Assembly (NCBI RefSeq): GCF_005280735.1
Contig: NZ_CP040077.1
Span: 620,001-684,000 of the forward strand
Length of the DNA: 64,000 nucleotides
Reading direction: 5' to 3'
Source of the DNA: Trinickia violacea
Lineage (GTDB): Bacteria > Pseudomonadota > Gammaproteobacteria > Burkholderiales > Burkholderiaceae
Notes under the pieces: generated by a model
What the model was told of the DNA's origin: nothing
Databases searched by the model: none
What the model saw: the letters and a program-made list of their open reading frames with translations, nothing else
Program-made: the position numbers and the translations under genes
Shown: in pieces, positions 7,566 to 17,177 of the stretch
How positions within the stretch are numbered: the first letter of the stretch is position 1
Layout: each line of letters begins with the position of its first letter

Positions 7566-9518
7566 ATGCGCCGCTACTCCGCCCCCTCCGAACCCGCGCC
7601 CGTCTCGGCCGGACCACGCAACGACTGGCAGACGATCGTCTCGCTCATGCCGTATCTCGCGACGTACAAGTGGCGCGTCGCGCTGGCGCTCTCGTGCCTG
7701 ATCGGCGCGAAGGTCGCGAACCTGGGCGTGCCGATCGTGATGAAGCGGATCGTCGACAGCCTCGCTTCGATCCGGCACTTGGCCGCGCTCGGCCGCGCGC
7801 AGCACGATCCCGCGATCGTGCTCGCGGGGGGCCTCGGGCTTCTCGTCGTCGCCTATGCGGTCGTGCGGCTGTCGACATCGATGTTCACCGAGCTGCGCGA
7901 GATCCTCTTCTCGAAAGTGACCGAGAGCGCGGTGCGCCAGCTCGCGCTGAAGGTGTTCCGCCATCTGCATGCGCTGTCCCTGCGGTTTCACCTCGACCGG
8001 CAGACAGGCGGCATGTCGCGCGATATCGAGCGCGGCACGCGCGGCATCCAGCAGCTCATTTCGTATTCGCTCTACAGCATCCTGCCGACGCTCGTCGAAG
8101 TCGGTCTCGTGCTCGGCTTCTTCGTCGTCAAATACGATGCGTACTACGCGATCATCACGGGCATCGCGCTCGTCGCGTATATCGCGTTCACGATCAAGGT
8201 CACCGAGTGGCGCACGCACTTTCGGCGCACGATGAACGAGCTCGATTCGCGTGCGAACTCGCGGGCGATCGATTCGCTGCTCAACTACGAGACGGTCAAG
8301 TATTTCGGCAACGAGGAGTGGGAAGCGCGGCGCTACGACGAGAACTTGAAGCGCTATCGCGCGGCGGCGATCAAGTCGCAGAACTCGCTGTCGTTCCTCA
8401 ACTTCGGGCAGCAGGCGATCATCGGCACGGGGCTCGTATTCATCCTGTGGCGCGCGACGCAAGGCGTGATGGCGGGGCATCTCACGCTCGGCGATCTCGT
8501 GCTGATCAACACGTTCATGCTGCAGCTCTATATCCCGCTGAATTTTCTGGGCGTGGTCTACCGCGAGCTGAAGCAAAGCCTGACCGACATGGACCGCATG
8601 TTCACGCTGCTCGGCGCCGCGCGTGAAGTGCCCGATGCGCCGGGCGCGCCGGCGCTCGCCGTGAAAGGCGGCGAAGTGCGCTTCGAGAGCGTGAGCTTTG
8701 CCTATGAAGCCGAGCGGCAAATCCTCTTCGACGTGAGCTTCACGATTCCCGCGGGCACGACGACGGCCGTGGTCGGCCATAGCGGCTCGGGCAAATCGAC
8801 GCTCGCGCGGCTCATGTTCCGCTTCTACGATTTGGACCGCACGACAGGCGGCGCAATCGAGATCGACGGCCAGGACATCCGCGACGTAACGCAGGATTCG
8901 CTGCGCGCTTCGATCGGCATCGTGCCGCAGGACACGGTGCTCTTCAACGATTCGATCTACTACAACATCGCCTATGGCCGGCCGACGGCCACGCGCGACG
9001 AAGTGATCGCGGCGGCGCGCGCGGCGCACATCCACGAGTTCATCGAGGGTCTGCCGAAGGGATACGACACGGCGGTGGGCGAGCGCGGCTTGAAGCTGTC
9101 GGGCGGCGAGAAGCAGCGTGTCGCGATCGCGCGCACGATCCTCAAGAACCCGCCGATTCTGCTGTTCGACGAGGCGACGTCGGCGCTCGATTCGCGCTCC
9201 GAGCGCGCGATCCAGCAGGAGCTCGACCATATCGCGCGGGAACGCACGACGCTCGTCATCGCGCACCGGCTGTCGACGGTCGTGCACGCGCAGCAGATCA
9301 TCGTGATGGATCGCGGCAGGATCGTCGAGCGGGGCACGCACGCGGAGCTGTTGCGCGCGGGCGGGCTATTCGCGCAGATGTGGGCGCTGCAGCAGCAGCG
9401 CGCGGCGTCGCAAAGCGAGGCGATGCCCGGTTCGGAGCCGCCCGTTAGTGCGGAAAACCCGGCGGAAAACCCCGCGGAAGACCCGCTCGAGAGCGCAGCG
9501 ACTCGTCCAGCGCCTTGA
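7566..9518 (+). CDS. Atm1-type ABC exporter, fused permease and ATPase
   Basis: A 650-residue half-transporter in the inner membrane, expected to work as a homodimer. The N-terminal membrane domain (about residues 25-330) includes the Atm1-like phrase NYETVKYFGNE in an intracellular helix. The ATPase domain has Walker A GHSGSGKST (about 404-412), signature LSGGEKQR (about 511-518) and Walker B ILLFDEATSALD (about 531-542), all intact. Known Atm1 relatives in bacteria export glutathione-linked metals or sulfur species; the substrate here is inferred only. The start MRRYSAPS at 7566 is preferred over a longer arginine-rich extension. Its last 74 bases overlap the convergent murU gene. Confidence 0.92.
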   Translation: MRRYSAPSEPAPVSAGPRNDWQTIVSLMPYLATYKWRVALALSCLIGAKVANLGVPIVMKRIVDSLASIRHLAALGRAQHDPAIVLAGGLGLLVVAYAVVRLSTSMFTELREILFSKVTESAVRQLALKVFRHLHALSLRFHLDRQTGGMSRDIERGTRGIQQLISYSLYSILPTLVEVGLVLGFFVVKYDAYYAIITGIALVAYIAFTIKVTEWRTHFRRTMNELDSRANSRAIDSLLNYETVKYFGNEEWEARRYDENLKRYRAAAIKSQNSLSFLNFGQQAIIGTGLVFILWRATQGVMAGHLTLGDLVLINTFMLQLYIPLNFLGVVYRELKQSLTDMDRMFTLLGAAREVPDAPGAPALAVKGGEVRFESVSFAYEAERQILFDVSFTIPAGTTTAVVGHSGSGKSTLARLMFRFYDLDRTTGGAIEIDGQDIRDVTQDSLRASIGIVPQDTVLFNDSIYYNIAYGRPTATRDEVIAAARAAHIHEFIEGLPKGYDTAVGERGLKLSGGEKQRVAIARTILKNPPILLFDEATSALDSRSERAIQQELDHIARERTTLVIAHRLSTVVHAQQIIVMDRGRIVERGTHAELLRAGGLFAQMWALQQQRAASQSEAMPGSEPPVSAENPAENPAEDPLESAATRPAP

Positions 9519-10197
9519 GCTGCGCGGGCGTGCCGACGTTCTCCCACGGACCTTCGTACAGTTCGCCGCTCACGCGTCCCGCGCCGATGGCCTCGCGATA
9601 GTAGGGCGTCAGCGCCCGCCGCGTGCCGCGCGGCAAATCGCGAAACATCCGCGTGTCGTAGAGCGCGATGCTGCCGAATGTGTAGCGCGGGGCACCGTCG
9701 AGCGACACCGTGCCGTCAGCGAGCACGAAATCGCCCGCCGGATGAAACGCGGGGTTCGGGACCATCACGAGATGCATGCCCGGCTCGTCGGCAGAGGCCA
9801 TGCGCGCGGCGTGCTCGCGCAAGCGCGCGTAGTCGAAATCGCAATACACGTCGCCGGCCACGCCGACGAAAACCCGCGGCTCCCCGGCGTCTTCGAGAAG
9901 CGGCAGCGCCTGTGCGATGCCGCCGGCCGTCTCCAGCGCTTCACCTTCCGCCGAATAGACGAGCCGCACGCCCCAGCGCGAGCCGTCGCCGAGCGTGCTT
10001 TCGATCTGCGCGCCGAGCCACGCGTGATTGATCACGATCGTGTCGAACCCGGCGCTGGTCAGGCGTTCAATCTGCCAGACGATCAGCGGTTTGCCGCCCG
10101 CTTCGAGCAGCGGCTTCGGGCAGGTGTCGGTGAGCGGGCGCATCCGGTCGCCGCGCCCGGCCGCGAAGATCATCGCTGTGTTCAGGGTGTGCGCCAT
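9445..10197 (-). CDS. murU: N-acetylmuramate-1-phosphate uridylyltransferase MurU
   Basis: A 250-residue nucleotidyltransferase that makes UDP-MurNAc from MurNAc-1-phosphate in the peptidoglycan-recycling route that bypasses de novo UDP-MurNAc synthesis. The nucleotide-binding signature FAAGRGDRMRPLTDTCPKPL occupies about residues 11-30, and VGVAGDVYCDFD supplies the metal-binding aspartate segment. The start is six bases after the stop of amgK, the kinase making its substrate, so the two are an operon. The assignment rests on this pairing together with the motif. The 3' end overlaps the convergent ABC gene by 74 bases. Confidence 0.92.
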   Translation of the reverse strand: MAHTLNTAMIFAAGRGDRMRPLTDTCPKPLLEAGGKPLIVWQIERLTSAGFDTIVINHAWLGAQIESTLGDGSRWGVRLVYSAEGEALETAGGIAQALPLLEDAGEPRVFVGVAGDVYCDFDYARLREHAARMASADEPGMHLVMVPNPAFHPAGDFVLADGTVSLDGAPRYTFGSIALYDTRMFRDLPRGTRRALTPYYREAIGAGRVSGELYEGPWENVGTPAQLKALDESLRSRAGLPRGFPPGFPH

Positions 10198-10203
10198 CGT
10201 TGT

Positions 10204-11238
10204 TTAGAACGTGTAGCCGACTTCGGTTGCGCGATCTTCGAGGTCGTCGAGCAGCTTCGCGAAGGCGCTGAGCGGGCGATAGCGCTCGCTGACCTTGCGT
10301 GCGTAATCGAGGAAGCGAGGCAGATCGGCGAGGTAATGCGGCTTGCCGTCGCGATAGTTGATGCGGGCGAAGAGCCCCAGCACTTTGATGTGCCGCTGCA
10401 GGCCCATCCATTCGAGCTGCCGGTAGAACTCGCCGAAGTCGGCGTCGACAGGAAGCCCTGCCTTTCTCGCGCGCTCCCAGTAGTAGGCGAAGCAGTCGAG
10501 CTCGAACTCTTCGTCCCAGCTGATGAACGCATCGCGCAGGAGCGACGCCACGTCGTAGGTGATCGGGCCGTACACCGCATCCTGAAAGTCGAGCACGCCG
10601 GGGTTCGGCTCTGCGATCATCAGGTTGCGCGGCATGAAATCGCGCAGCATATAGACTTGCGGCTGCGCGCGTGCGCTCGCGATCAAAAGCGCAAACGTGC
10701 GGTCGAGCACCTCGCGCTGGTGCGCATCGAGCGTGCGATTGAGGTGCCGCCCCACGTACCACTCGGGCATCAGCTCCATTTCGCGGCGCAGGAACGCTTC
10801 GTCGAACGGCGGCAGCACGCCTTCGCGCGACGCGAGCTGCCAGCGGATCAGCGTATCGAGCGCCTCGCGCATGAGCGGCCGCGCGGCCGTCGTGTCGTCC
10901 GAATCGAGCGTCGCGATGTACGACTGCGTGCCCAGATCGGTCACGAGCATGAAGCCTTGCTCGAGATCGCATTCCAGCACGGTCGGCACGTGCACGTCAG
11001 CCGTGGCGAGCAGGTGCGCAACGTCAACGAATTCGCGGCATTTCTCGGGCGGCGGCGCATCGACGGCGATCAGCGTTGCGCCGTGCGCGCCTGCGCTGTT
11101 GAGCCTGAAATACCGGCGAAAGCTGGCGTCCGACGAGGCGGGGGCTAGCGAGTTGACGTCGAGAAGGTAGCGTTGATTTAGCGAGGACAACCAGTTCGTA
11201 AGGTGTTCGCGGCGGGAATCGGCTGGAGTCGGCGTCAT
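10204..11238 (-). CDS. amgK: N-acetylmuramate/N-acetylglucosamine kinase AmgK
   Basis: A 344-residue sugar kinase of the aminoglycoside-phosphotransferase fold, phosphorylating MurNAc at the anomeric carbon for MurU. The catalytic loop reads LRDFMPRNLM, with the general-base aspartate and metal-binding asparagine present, followed by VLDFQDA, equivalent to the DFG metal site. The start ATG at 11238 (MTPTPADSRR) is favoured over a TTG nine codons earlier. It is divergent from lptD, a gene order typical of Burkholderiaceae. The pair is expected to contribute to fosfomycin tolerance, as shown for the pseudomonad pathway; that is inference here. Confidence 0.92.
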   Translation of the reverse strand: MTPTPADSRREHLTNWLSSLNQRYLLDVNSLAPASSDASFRRYFRLNSAGAHGATLIAVDAPPPEKCREFVDVAHLLATADVHVPTVLECDLEQGFMLVTDLGTQSYIATLDSDDTTAARPLMREALDTLIRWQLASREGVLPPFDEAFLRREMELMPEWYVGRHLNRTLDAHQREVLDRTFALLIASARAQPQVYMLRDFMPRNLMIAEPNPGVLDFQDAVYGPITYDVASLLRDAFISWDEEFELDCFAYYWERARKAGLPVDADFGEFYRQLEWMGLQRHIKVLGLFARINYRDGKPHYLADLPRFLDYARKVSERYRPLSAFAKLLDDLEDRATEVGYTF

Positions 11239-11466
11239 AAAATGGGGGAGCAAAACATCTTGCAATATAATACCCCACGACTTTTTTGACGCGCCCCGTG
11301 TTCGGCCTTCGCACGGTTCTCACGATGTCAGTTTGACCGCCCGCTGTATCGCCCGATCGATCACCTCTCTTTCGTGCGCACTCAGACCGCCGCGTCCTCG
11401 CCGGGCGGGCGGCTCTTCGTGTGACCGTGCAATGCTTGGCTGCCGGGCCGATTCGCCAAACAATAC

Positions 11467-13848
11467 ATGCCGCCAAGACAGTTTTTCCCAACGACGAACC
11501 CTTCCAGCGACGCGCCGCCTCGCAAAAGGCGGATCGTCGCGGCGTTGATCGCCGTGCCGGGCCTGCTGCCGTCGGTATCGAGCGCCCAGCTCTCGGGCGC
11601 CGCCGCTCAGCCGCAACAGATCGACGGGCCGTGGAGCCTGCGGCTCGCCCCGCAGCTCGAGGAACGTGCGCTGACGCCGGGCGACAAGCCCGCCACCTTC
11701 GTGCTCGGCGACCAGGCGAGCGGCACCACCGATCAGGACATGGCCGCGAAAGGCTCCGCCGAGATCCGCCGCAATGTGACGGTGATCAAGGCGGACGCGC
11801 TGCACTACGACGAAGACACCGACATGGCCGACGCCTACGGCACGGTGCGCGTGATCAACAACGGCGTGTCGTTCGCCGGTCCGGAAGCGCATCTGAGGGT
11901 GGATTCGAGCCAGGGCTACATGCCGACGCCGAAGTACCGCTTCAACCTCACGGGCGGGTCGGGCAGCGCCAAGCAAGTGCAGTTGCTCGACAGCGAGCGG
12001 TCGATTTTCCAGGACGCCACCTATACGGCGTGCCAGTGCGCGAACCCGGCGTGGTACATCAGGGGCAGCGAGTTCGAGTTCGATACGGGCGCGGATGAAG
12101 GCGTCGGCCATAACGCCGTGGTGTTCTTCCAGGGCGTGCCGATTTTCGCGAGCCCGTGGCTGTCGTTTCCGCTTTCCGACGCGCGCCGAAGCGGCATCCT
12201 GCCGCCGACGTGGTCGACGGGCGGGAGCAATGGCTTCGAGCTTTCGGTGCCTTACTACTTCAACATCGCGCCGAACCGGGATCTGTTGCTGACCCCGACG
12301 ATCATCTCGAAGCGCGGCCTGGAGACGGAGGCGCAGTTCCGCTATCTGTCGCCGACGTATTCCGGCTCGATCACGGGCGTCTTCCTGCCCGACGACTCGA
12401 TCACGAAGACGAACCGCTACTCGATCTCGATCAACCACAATCAGAACTTCGGCAACGGGTTCGGCGGGTACATCTACTACAACCGGGTTTCGGACAACAC
12501 GTTCCCCGAGGATCTGGGCTCGTCGACGGCGCAGATCATCAACGGTACGCAGCTGCTGTATCAGCAGGAAGCCGGGCTGACCTACAACAACGGTCCGTGG
12601 TCCGTGCTGACGCGCGTGCAGGACTGGCAGACGCTCTATCCGTCGACGGCGCCTTACGGGCGTGAGCCGGAGCTGAGCGTCAAGTACCAGAAGTACAACG
12701 TCGGCGGCTTCGACTTCGGCGCTGCGGCCGACTACACGCGCTTCACGATCACGTCGCAGGACACGACCCAGGGCGATCGTTTCACCTTCGATCCGTACCT
12801 GTCGTATTCGATCGTCGGCCCCGGCTACTTCGTGACGCCGAAGGTGCAGTGGCACTTCGCGTCCTACCAGCTCAGCACGATCGGCTTGAGCCAAACCGGC
12901 CAGGCCGCGCCCGCTGGGCAGCCGAAGAACTTCACCGAGCAAATCCCGACGTTCTCGTTCGATTCGGGGCTGATCTTCGAGCGCTCGGTGCGGCTCTTCG
13001 GGGATGACTACATCCAGACGCTCGAGCCGCGTCTGTACTATGTCTACACGCCGTACCACAACCAGAACTTCGCGCCGCTCTTCGATACGGCGGAAGCGGA
13101 CTTCGGGCTCGCCGAAATCTTCACGCCGAACACGTTCGTCGGTGGCGACCGCGTGGCCGACGCCAATCGCATCACGGCGGCGGTCACGACGCGCTTCATC
13201 AATCCGGCGACCGGCGACGAGCGGGCGCGCTTCGTGCTCGCGCAGGAATACTATTTCCGCGATCAGCAAGTCACGCTGCTGCCGGGCGAGACGCCCACGC
13301 AGGCGACGCGTTCGGATCTGATCGCCGGGGCGTCGATCAAGCTCGGCAGCGCTTTCGCGTCGGAAACGGCCGTCCAATATAATGCGGACAACAATCAGCT
13401 CCGGCAGGCCGTCGCGGGTTTCGTGTACAGCCCGGCAGCGGGCAAGATCCTCAATTTCGCGTACCGCTATACGCGCGCGGACACTACGCTCAACTTCACG
13501 CCTGTCCGGCAGATCACGGTTTCCGCGCAGTGGCCGCTCACGCATCGCTTTTTTGGCGTCGCTCGCATCAATTACGATCTGGCCGGGCATTCCTTAGTCG
13601 ATAGCCTGGTCGGGTTGCAGTACGATGCGGACTGCTGGACGCTGGGTTTCGGCGTTCAGCGCTACGCGAACGGCGTGAGTTCGAACGGGAACCCGACTCA
13701 GGGAACGAAGTACCTGATGCAGCTCACGCTCAAGGGCTTGTCCAACGTCGACAGCGGCTTGGTCCAGTCCTTCCGCGCAGCCGTGCCGGGGTACACGCCG
13801 CTGCCGCCGCCGCCGCCGCCCGAGGCGCGGTTCACCGACTATGAATGA
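11467..13848 (+). CDS. lptD: LPS-assembly outer-membrane protein LptD
   Basis: A 793-residue outer-membrane barrel that, with LptE, inserts lipopolysaccharide into the outer leaflet. A basic stretch and hydrophobic segment (about residues 20-40) ending at SSAQ look like the signal peptide. The OstA-like beta-jellyroll follows (about 95-200), then a long barrel rich in alternating aromatic strands. The only cysteines I see are C189 and C191 (ACQCAN) and one near residue 722 (DADCW), fewer than the four of E. coli LptD, so disulfide wiring must differ. The proline run PPPPPPP near the C-terminus is unusual but close to the end. SurA, its folding chaperone, is encoded immediately downstream. Confidence 0.96.
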   Translation: MPPRQFFPTTNPSSDAPPRKRRIVAALIAVPGLLPSVSSAQLSGAAAQPQQIDGPWSLRLAPQLEERALTPGDKPATFVLGDQASGTTDQDMAAKGSAEIRRNVTVIKADALHYDEDTDMADAYGTVRVINNGVSFAGPEAHLRVDSSQGYMPTPKYRFNLTGGSGSAKQVQLLDSERSIFQDATYTACQCANPAWYIRGSEFEFDTGADEGVGHNAVVFFQGVPIFASPWLSFPLSDARRSGILPPTWSTGGSNGFELSVPYYFNIAPNRDLLLTPTIISKRGLETEAQFRYLSPTYSGSITGVFLPDDSITKTNRYSISINHNQNFGNGFGGYIYYNRVSDNTFPEDLGSSTAQIINGTQLLYQQEAGLTYNNGPWSVLTRVQDWQTLYPSTAPYGREPELSVKYQKYNVGGFDFGAAADYTRFTITSQDTTQGDRFTFDPYLSYSIVGPGYFVTPKVQWHFASYQLSTIGLSQTGQAAPAGQPKNFTEQIPTFSFDSGLIFERSVRLFGDDYIQTLEPRLYYVYTPYHNQNFAPLFDTAEADFGLAEIFTPNTFVGGDRVADANRITAAVTTRFINPATGDERARFVLAQEYYFRDQQVTLLPGETPTQATRSDLIAGASIKLGSAFASETAVQYNADNNQLRQAVAGFVYSPAAGKILNFAYRYTRADTTLNFTPVRQITVSAQWPLTHRFFGVARINYDLAGHSLVDSLVGLQYDADCWTLGFGVQRYANGVSSNGNPTQGTKYLMQLTLKGLSNVDSGLVQSFRAAVPGYTPLPPPPPPEARFTDYE

Positions 13849-13915
13849 GCATGGTCCGACACGGGCCGACATGCGAACGAACGGGCGGGACGAGCCCGAT
13901 ATCATTGGAGTAGCT

Positions 13916-15295
13916 GTGGCAATCATGAAGAATCTTCGTTTGGCAACGCTCGCGGCCAGTCTTGGCCTTGCCGCCGCGGCCACCTTTTTGCCGGTGTCGA
14001 GCGCATCCGCTCAAGCGTTGAGCCCGACGAGCGGCGAGACGGCGGATTCCGTCGCTGCCGTCGTCAATAACGACGTCATCACGCAGCGCGAGCTGGATCA
14101 GCGGGTCGGTTTGATCACGCGGCGTCTGCAGCAGCAGAACGCGCCGGTGCCGCCGCTCGACCAACTGCGCGTTCAGGTGCTGAATCAAATGGTGCTCGAG
14201 CGCATCCAGATCGAGAAGGCCAATGAAGACGGCATCAAGATCAGCGATGCCGACGTGCAGACCACGCTGACGAAGCTCGCGGCGGCGAACAACATGCCGC
14301 TGGAGATGTACCGCGCTCGCCTCGAGGCCGAAGGGGTGCCCTGGTCGGTGTTCACGCGTGACGCGCGCACCGAGCTGACGCTTTCTCGTCTGCGCGAGAA
14401 GGAAGTCGACAGCAAGATCACGGTCTCGGACGCCGAAGTCGCGAACTACATCGCGAGCCAGCGCGGGCCGTCCGCGAAAGTGCAGCTCGATCTGCACCTC
14501 GATCACATTCTGGTCAAGGCGCCGGCTAACGCGCCCCAAGCCGATATCGACGCGGCGCAGAAGAAGGCTCAAGCGATCCTGCAGGAAGCCACGGCGTCCA
14601 GCGCGAAGTTCGAATCGCTCGCGAAGGACAACTCCCAGGCCGACGACGCGAAGAAGGGCGGCGACATGGGCTTCCAGCCGCAGTCGAAACTGCCGGCCGA
14701 TTTCGTCAGTGCGGCGTCGCAGTTGCGTCCCGGCCAGGTGAGCCCCGATCTGATCCGCACCGGCGACGGCTTTGAAATCGTGAAGCTGGTCGATCGCCGC
14801 GCAGGCCAGGGCGGCAACGCCGCCGATGCGCCGAAGCTCGTGCAGACGCACGTGCGGCATATTCTGCTGCGTGTCGGCGATGGTTTGTCCGAGCCGGAAG
14901 CGCGCCGGAAGCTGCTCGATATCCGTCAGCAGGTCGAGGCCGGCGGGGATTTCGCGAAATTCGCGCGCTCGTACTCGCAGGACGGCTCGTCGTCGCAAGG
15001 CGGCGATCTCGGCTGGATCAGCCCGGGCGAGACAGTGCCTGACTTCGAACGCGCGATGAACAACCTCAAGGACGGCGAGATCAGCGAACCGGTGCGCAGC
15101 GAATACGGCTATCACTTGATCCAGGTGCTCGCCCGTCGCGAAGCGGAAGGGTCGGTCGCGCAGCAAATGGACCTCGCGCGTCAGGCGATCGGCCAGCGCA
15201 AGGCCGAACAAGCCTACTCCGACTGGCTGCGTGAACTGCGCGATTCCGCGTACGTGCAATACAAGGGCGATCTCGCGTCCCTGCAACAGCAATAA
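13916..15295 (+). CDS. surA: Periplasmic chaperone/peptidyl-prolyl isomerase SurA
   Basis: SurA escorts unfolded outer-membrane proteins, LptD among them, through the periplasm. A signal peptide (MKNLRLATLAASLGLAAAATF) ends near SASA-Q. The N-terminal chaperone domain has the family phrase AAVVNNDVITQRELDQR, followed by two parvulin domains: the first from LDHILVK, the second from VRHILLRVGD through GGDLGWISPGETVPDFE. The start is chosen at GTG 13916, five bases after GGAG; ATG at 13925 is an alternative and leaves the signal peptide unchanged. A longer reading frame overlaps lptD but has no ribosome site. The pdxA gene starts eight bases after the stop. Confidence 0.95.
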   Translation: MAIMKNLRLATLAASLGLAAAATFLPVSSASAQALSPTSGETADSVAAVVNNDVITQRELDQRVGLITRRLQQQNAPVPPLDQLRVQVLNQMVLERIQIEKANEDGIKISDADVQTTLTKLAAANNMPLEMYRARLEAEGVPWSVFTRDARTELTLSRLREKEVDSKITVSDAEVANYIASQRGPSAKVQLDLHLDHILVKAPANAPQADIDAAQKKAQAILQEATASSAKFESLAKDNSQADDAKKGGDMGFQPQSKLPADFVSAASQLRPGQVSPDLIRTGDGFEIVKLVDRRAGQGGNAADAPKLVQTHVRHILLRVGDGLSEPEARRKLLDIRQQVEAGGDFAKFARSYSQDGSSSQGGDLGWISPGETVPDFERAMNNLKDGEISEPVRSEYGYHLIQVLARREAEGSVAQQMDLARQAIGQRKAEQAYSDWLRELRDSAYVQYKGDLASLQQQ

Positions 15296-15303
15296 TCCAT
15301 TCG

Positions 15304-16302
15304 ATGACCGCCGCCTCCCGCAAGCCCCTGCAAATCGCGATCACGACGGGCGAACCCGCCGGGGTCGGGCCTGAGCTGACGGCCCAGGCGCTGGCGGCTG
15401 CGGCGGCGCATTGGCCCGACGCACAATTCACCGTGCTCGGCGATGCGGGGCTGCTCGAAGCGCGCGCCAAGGCGGTCGGTGTCGATTGGGCTCATCTCAC
15501 GGGCGGCACGCGCGTGCGCGTCGCGCACCGGCCGTTGGCGGTGGCCGCTCAGGCCGGCAAGCTCGACGCCGCGAACGGCCGCTACGTGCTCGGCCTGCTC
15601 GACGACGCAATCGACGGCGCCGTGGCCGGCACCTTCGACGCGATCGTGACCGCGCCGCTGCAAAAGAGCACGATCAACGACGCCGGCGTGCCGTTCACCG
15701 GCCACACCGAATATCTCGCCGAGCGCACGCGCACGCCGCGCGTCGTGATGATGCTGGCGGGCACCGGCGCGCGTCCGCTGCGCGTCGCGCTGGCGACGAC
15801 GCATCTCCCGCTCAAGGACGTCTCCGCGGCGCTGACGATCGACGGCTTGCTCGAGACGCTAGCGATCATCGACCACGACTTGCGGCGCGATTTCGGCCTG
15901 CCGGTGCCGCGCATTCTCGTGACCGGTCTGAACCCGCACGCAGGCGAAAACGGCTACCTGGGCCACGAGGAAATCGACGTGATTTCCCCGGCGCTCAAGC
16001 TCGCCGCCGAACGCGGCATCGACGCGCGCGGCCCGTACCCCGCCGACACGCTGTTCCAGCCGCGCTACCTCGAAGGGGCCGACTGCGTGCTCGCGATGTT
16101 CCACGACCAAGGTCTGCCGGTACTCAAGTACGCGACCTTCGGCGAGGGCGTCAACATCACGCTCGGTCTGCCGATCATCCGCACGTCGGTCGATCATGGC
16201 ACCGCGCTCGATCTCGCGGGCACGGGGCGCGCCGATGCAGGCAGCCTGATCGCGGCGATCGACGCGGCCGTCTCGATGGCGCGCAACCGTCGCGGCGCCT
16301 GA
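15304..16302 (+). CDS. pdxA: 4-hydroxythreonine-4-phosphate dehydrogenase PdxA
   Basis: A 332-residue NAD-dependent enzyme of the DXP-dependent pyridoxal-5'-phosphate pathway, oxidising 4-phosphohydroxy-L-threonine. The N-terminus ITTGEPAGVGPEL is the family start. The metal-binding histidines lie in FTGHTEYLAE (about residue 138), LNPHAGENGYLG and FHDQGLPVLKY, and GEGVNITLGLPIIRTSVDHGTALDLAG is the C-terminal signature. All look intact and the length is normal. It sits between surA and rsmA in the conserved proteobacterial order and probably shares their transcript. Confidence 0.96.
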   Translation: MTAASRKPLQIAITTGEPAGVGPELTAQALAAAAAHWPDAQFTVLGDAGLLEARAKAVGVDWAHLTGGTRVRVAHRPLAVAAQAGKLDAANGRYVLGLLDDAIDGAVAGTFDAIVTAPLQKSTINDAGVPFTGHTEYLAERTRTPRVVMMLAGTGARPLRVALATTHLPLKDVSAALTIDGLLETLAIIDHDLRRDFGLPVPRILVTGLNPHAGENGYLGHEEIDVISPALKLAAERGIDARGPYPADTLFQPRYLEGADCVLAMFHDQGLPVLKYATFGEGVNITLGLPIIRTSVDHGTALDLAGTGRADAGSLIAAIDAAVSMARNRRGA

Positions 16303-16332
16303 GTTTTCCTATTCCGTTTTTCTTCGATTTCG

Positions 16333-17163
16333 ATGTCCACTAGCAGACAGCACCAAGGCCATTTCGCGCGCAAACGGTTCGGGCAGAACTTCCTGGTCGA
16401 CCTGGGCGTGATCGATTCGATCGTCGACGTCATTCGTCCGCAGCGCGGCGAACGGATGGTGGAGATCGGGCCGGGCCTGGGCGCGCTCACCGAACCGCTG
16501 ATCGAGCGGCTCGCGACGCCGGAAGCGCCGCTGCATGCGGTCGAGCTGGACCGCGATCTGATCGCGCGCCTCAAGAAGAAATTCGGCGACTTGCTCGAGC
16601 TGCACGCGGGCGATGCGCTCGCATTCGATTTCGGCTCGCTCGCGGCGCCCGTCGATAAGCCGACGCTGCGCATCGTCGGCAATCTGCCCTACAACATTTC
16701 GAGTCCGCTGCTGTTCCATCTGACGACGTTCGCGCCGGTCGTGATCGACCAGCACTTCATGCTGCAGAACGAGGTGGTCGAACGGATGGTGGCCGAGCCG
16801 GGCAGCAAGGAGTTCGGACGGCTTTCGGTGATGCTCCAGTATCGCTATGTGATCGACAAGCTCATCGACGTTCCGCCCGAAGCGTTTCAGCCGCCGCCCA
16901 AGGTGGATTCGGCGATCGTGCGGATGATTCCCTACGCGCCGCACGAACTGGCGCCGGTCGATCCGGCCGTGCTCGGCGAAGTCGTGACGGCGGCGTTCTC
17001 GCAACGGCGCAAGATGCTGCGCAATACGCTTTCGGCTTACCGCGATGCGGTCGATTTCGAGGCGCTCGGTTTCGATCTCGCCCGGCGTGCCGAAGACGTG
17101 CCGGTGGACGAATACGTGCGCGTCGCGCAGGTGGTGGCGGCGGGCGCAACGCCCGCGGCGTAG
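16333..17163 (+). CDS. rsmA: 16S rRNA dimethyladenosine transferase RsmA (KsgA)
   Basis: A 276-residue methyltransferase that dimethylates two adjacent adenines near the 3' end of 16S rRNA late in small-subunit assembly. FGQNFLVD opens the family domain, VEIGPGLGALTEPL is the S-adenosylmethionine site, and NLPYNISSPLLF is the catalytic motif IV. The C-terminal part QRRKMLRNTLSAY matches the RNA-contacting region. It begins 30 bases after pdxA. Convergent with the following EamA gene, with only 14 bases between the stops. Confidence 0.96.
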   Translation: MSTSRQHQGHFARKRFGQNFLVDLGVIDSIVDVIRPQRGERMVEIGPGLGALTEPLIERLATPEAPLHAVELDRDLIARLKKKFGDLLELHAGDALAFDFGSLAAPVDKPTLRIVGNLPYNISSPLLFHLTTFAPVVIDQHFMLQNEVVERMVAEPGSKEFGRLSVMLQYRYVIDKLIDVPPEAFQPPPKVDSAIVRMIPYAPHELAPVDPAVLGEVVTAAFSQRRKMLRNTLSAYRDAVDFEALGFDLARRAEDVPVDEYVRVAQVVAAGATPAA

Positions 17164-17177
17164 ACGCTGGCGGGCGC

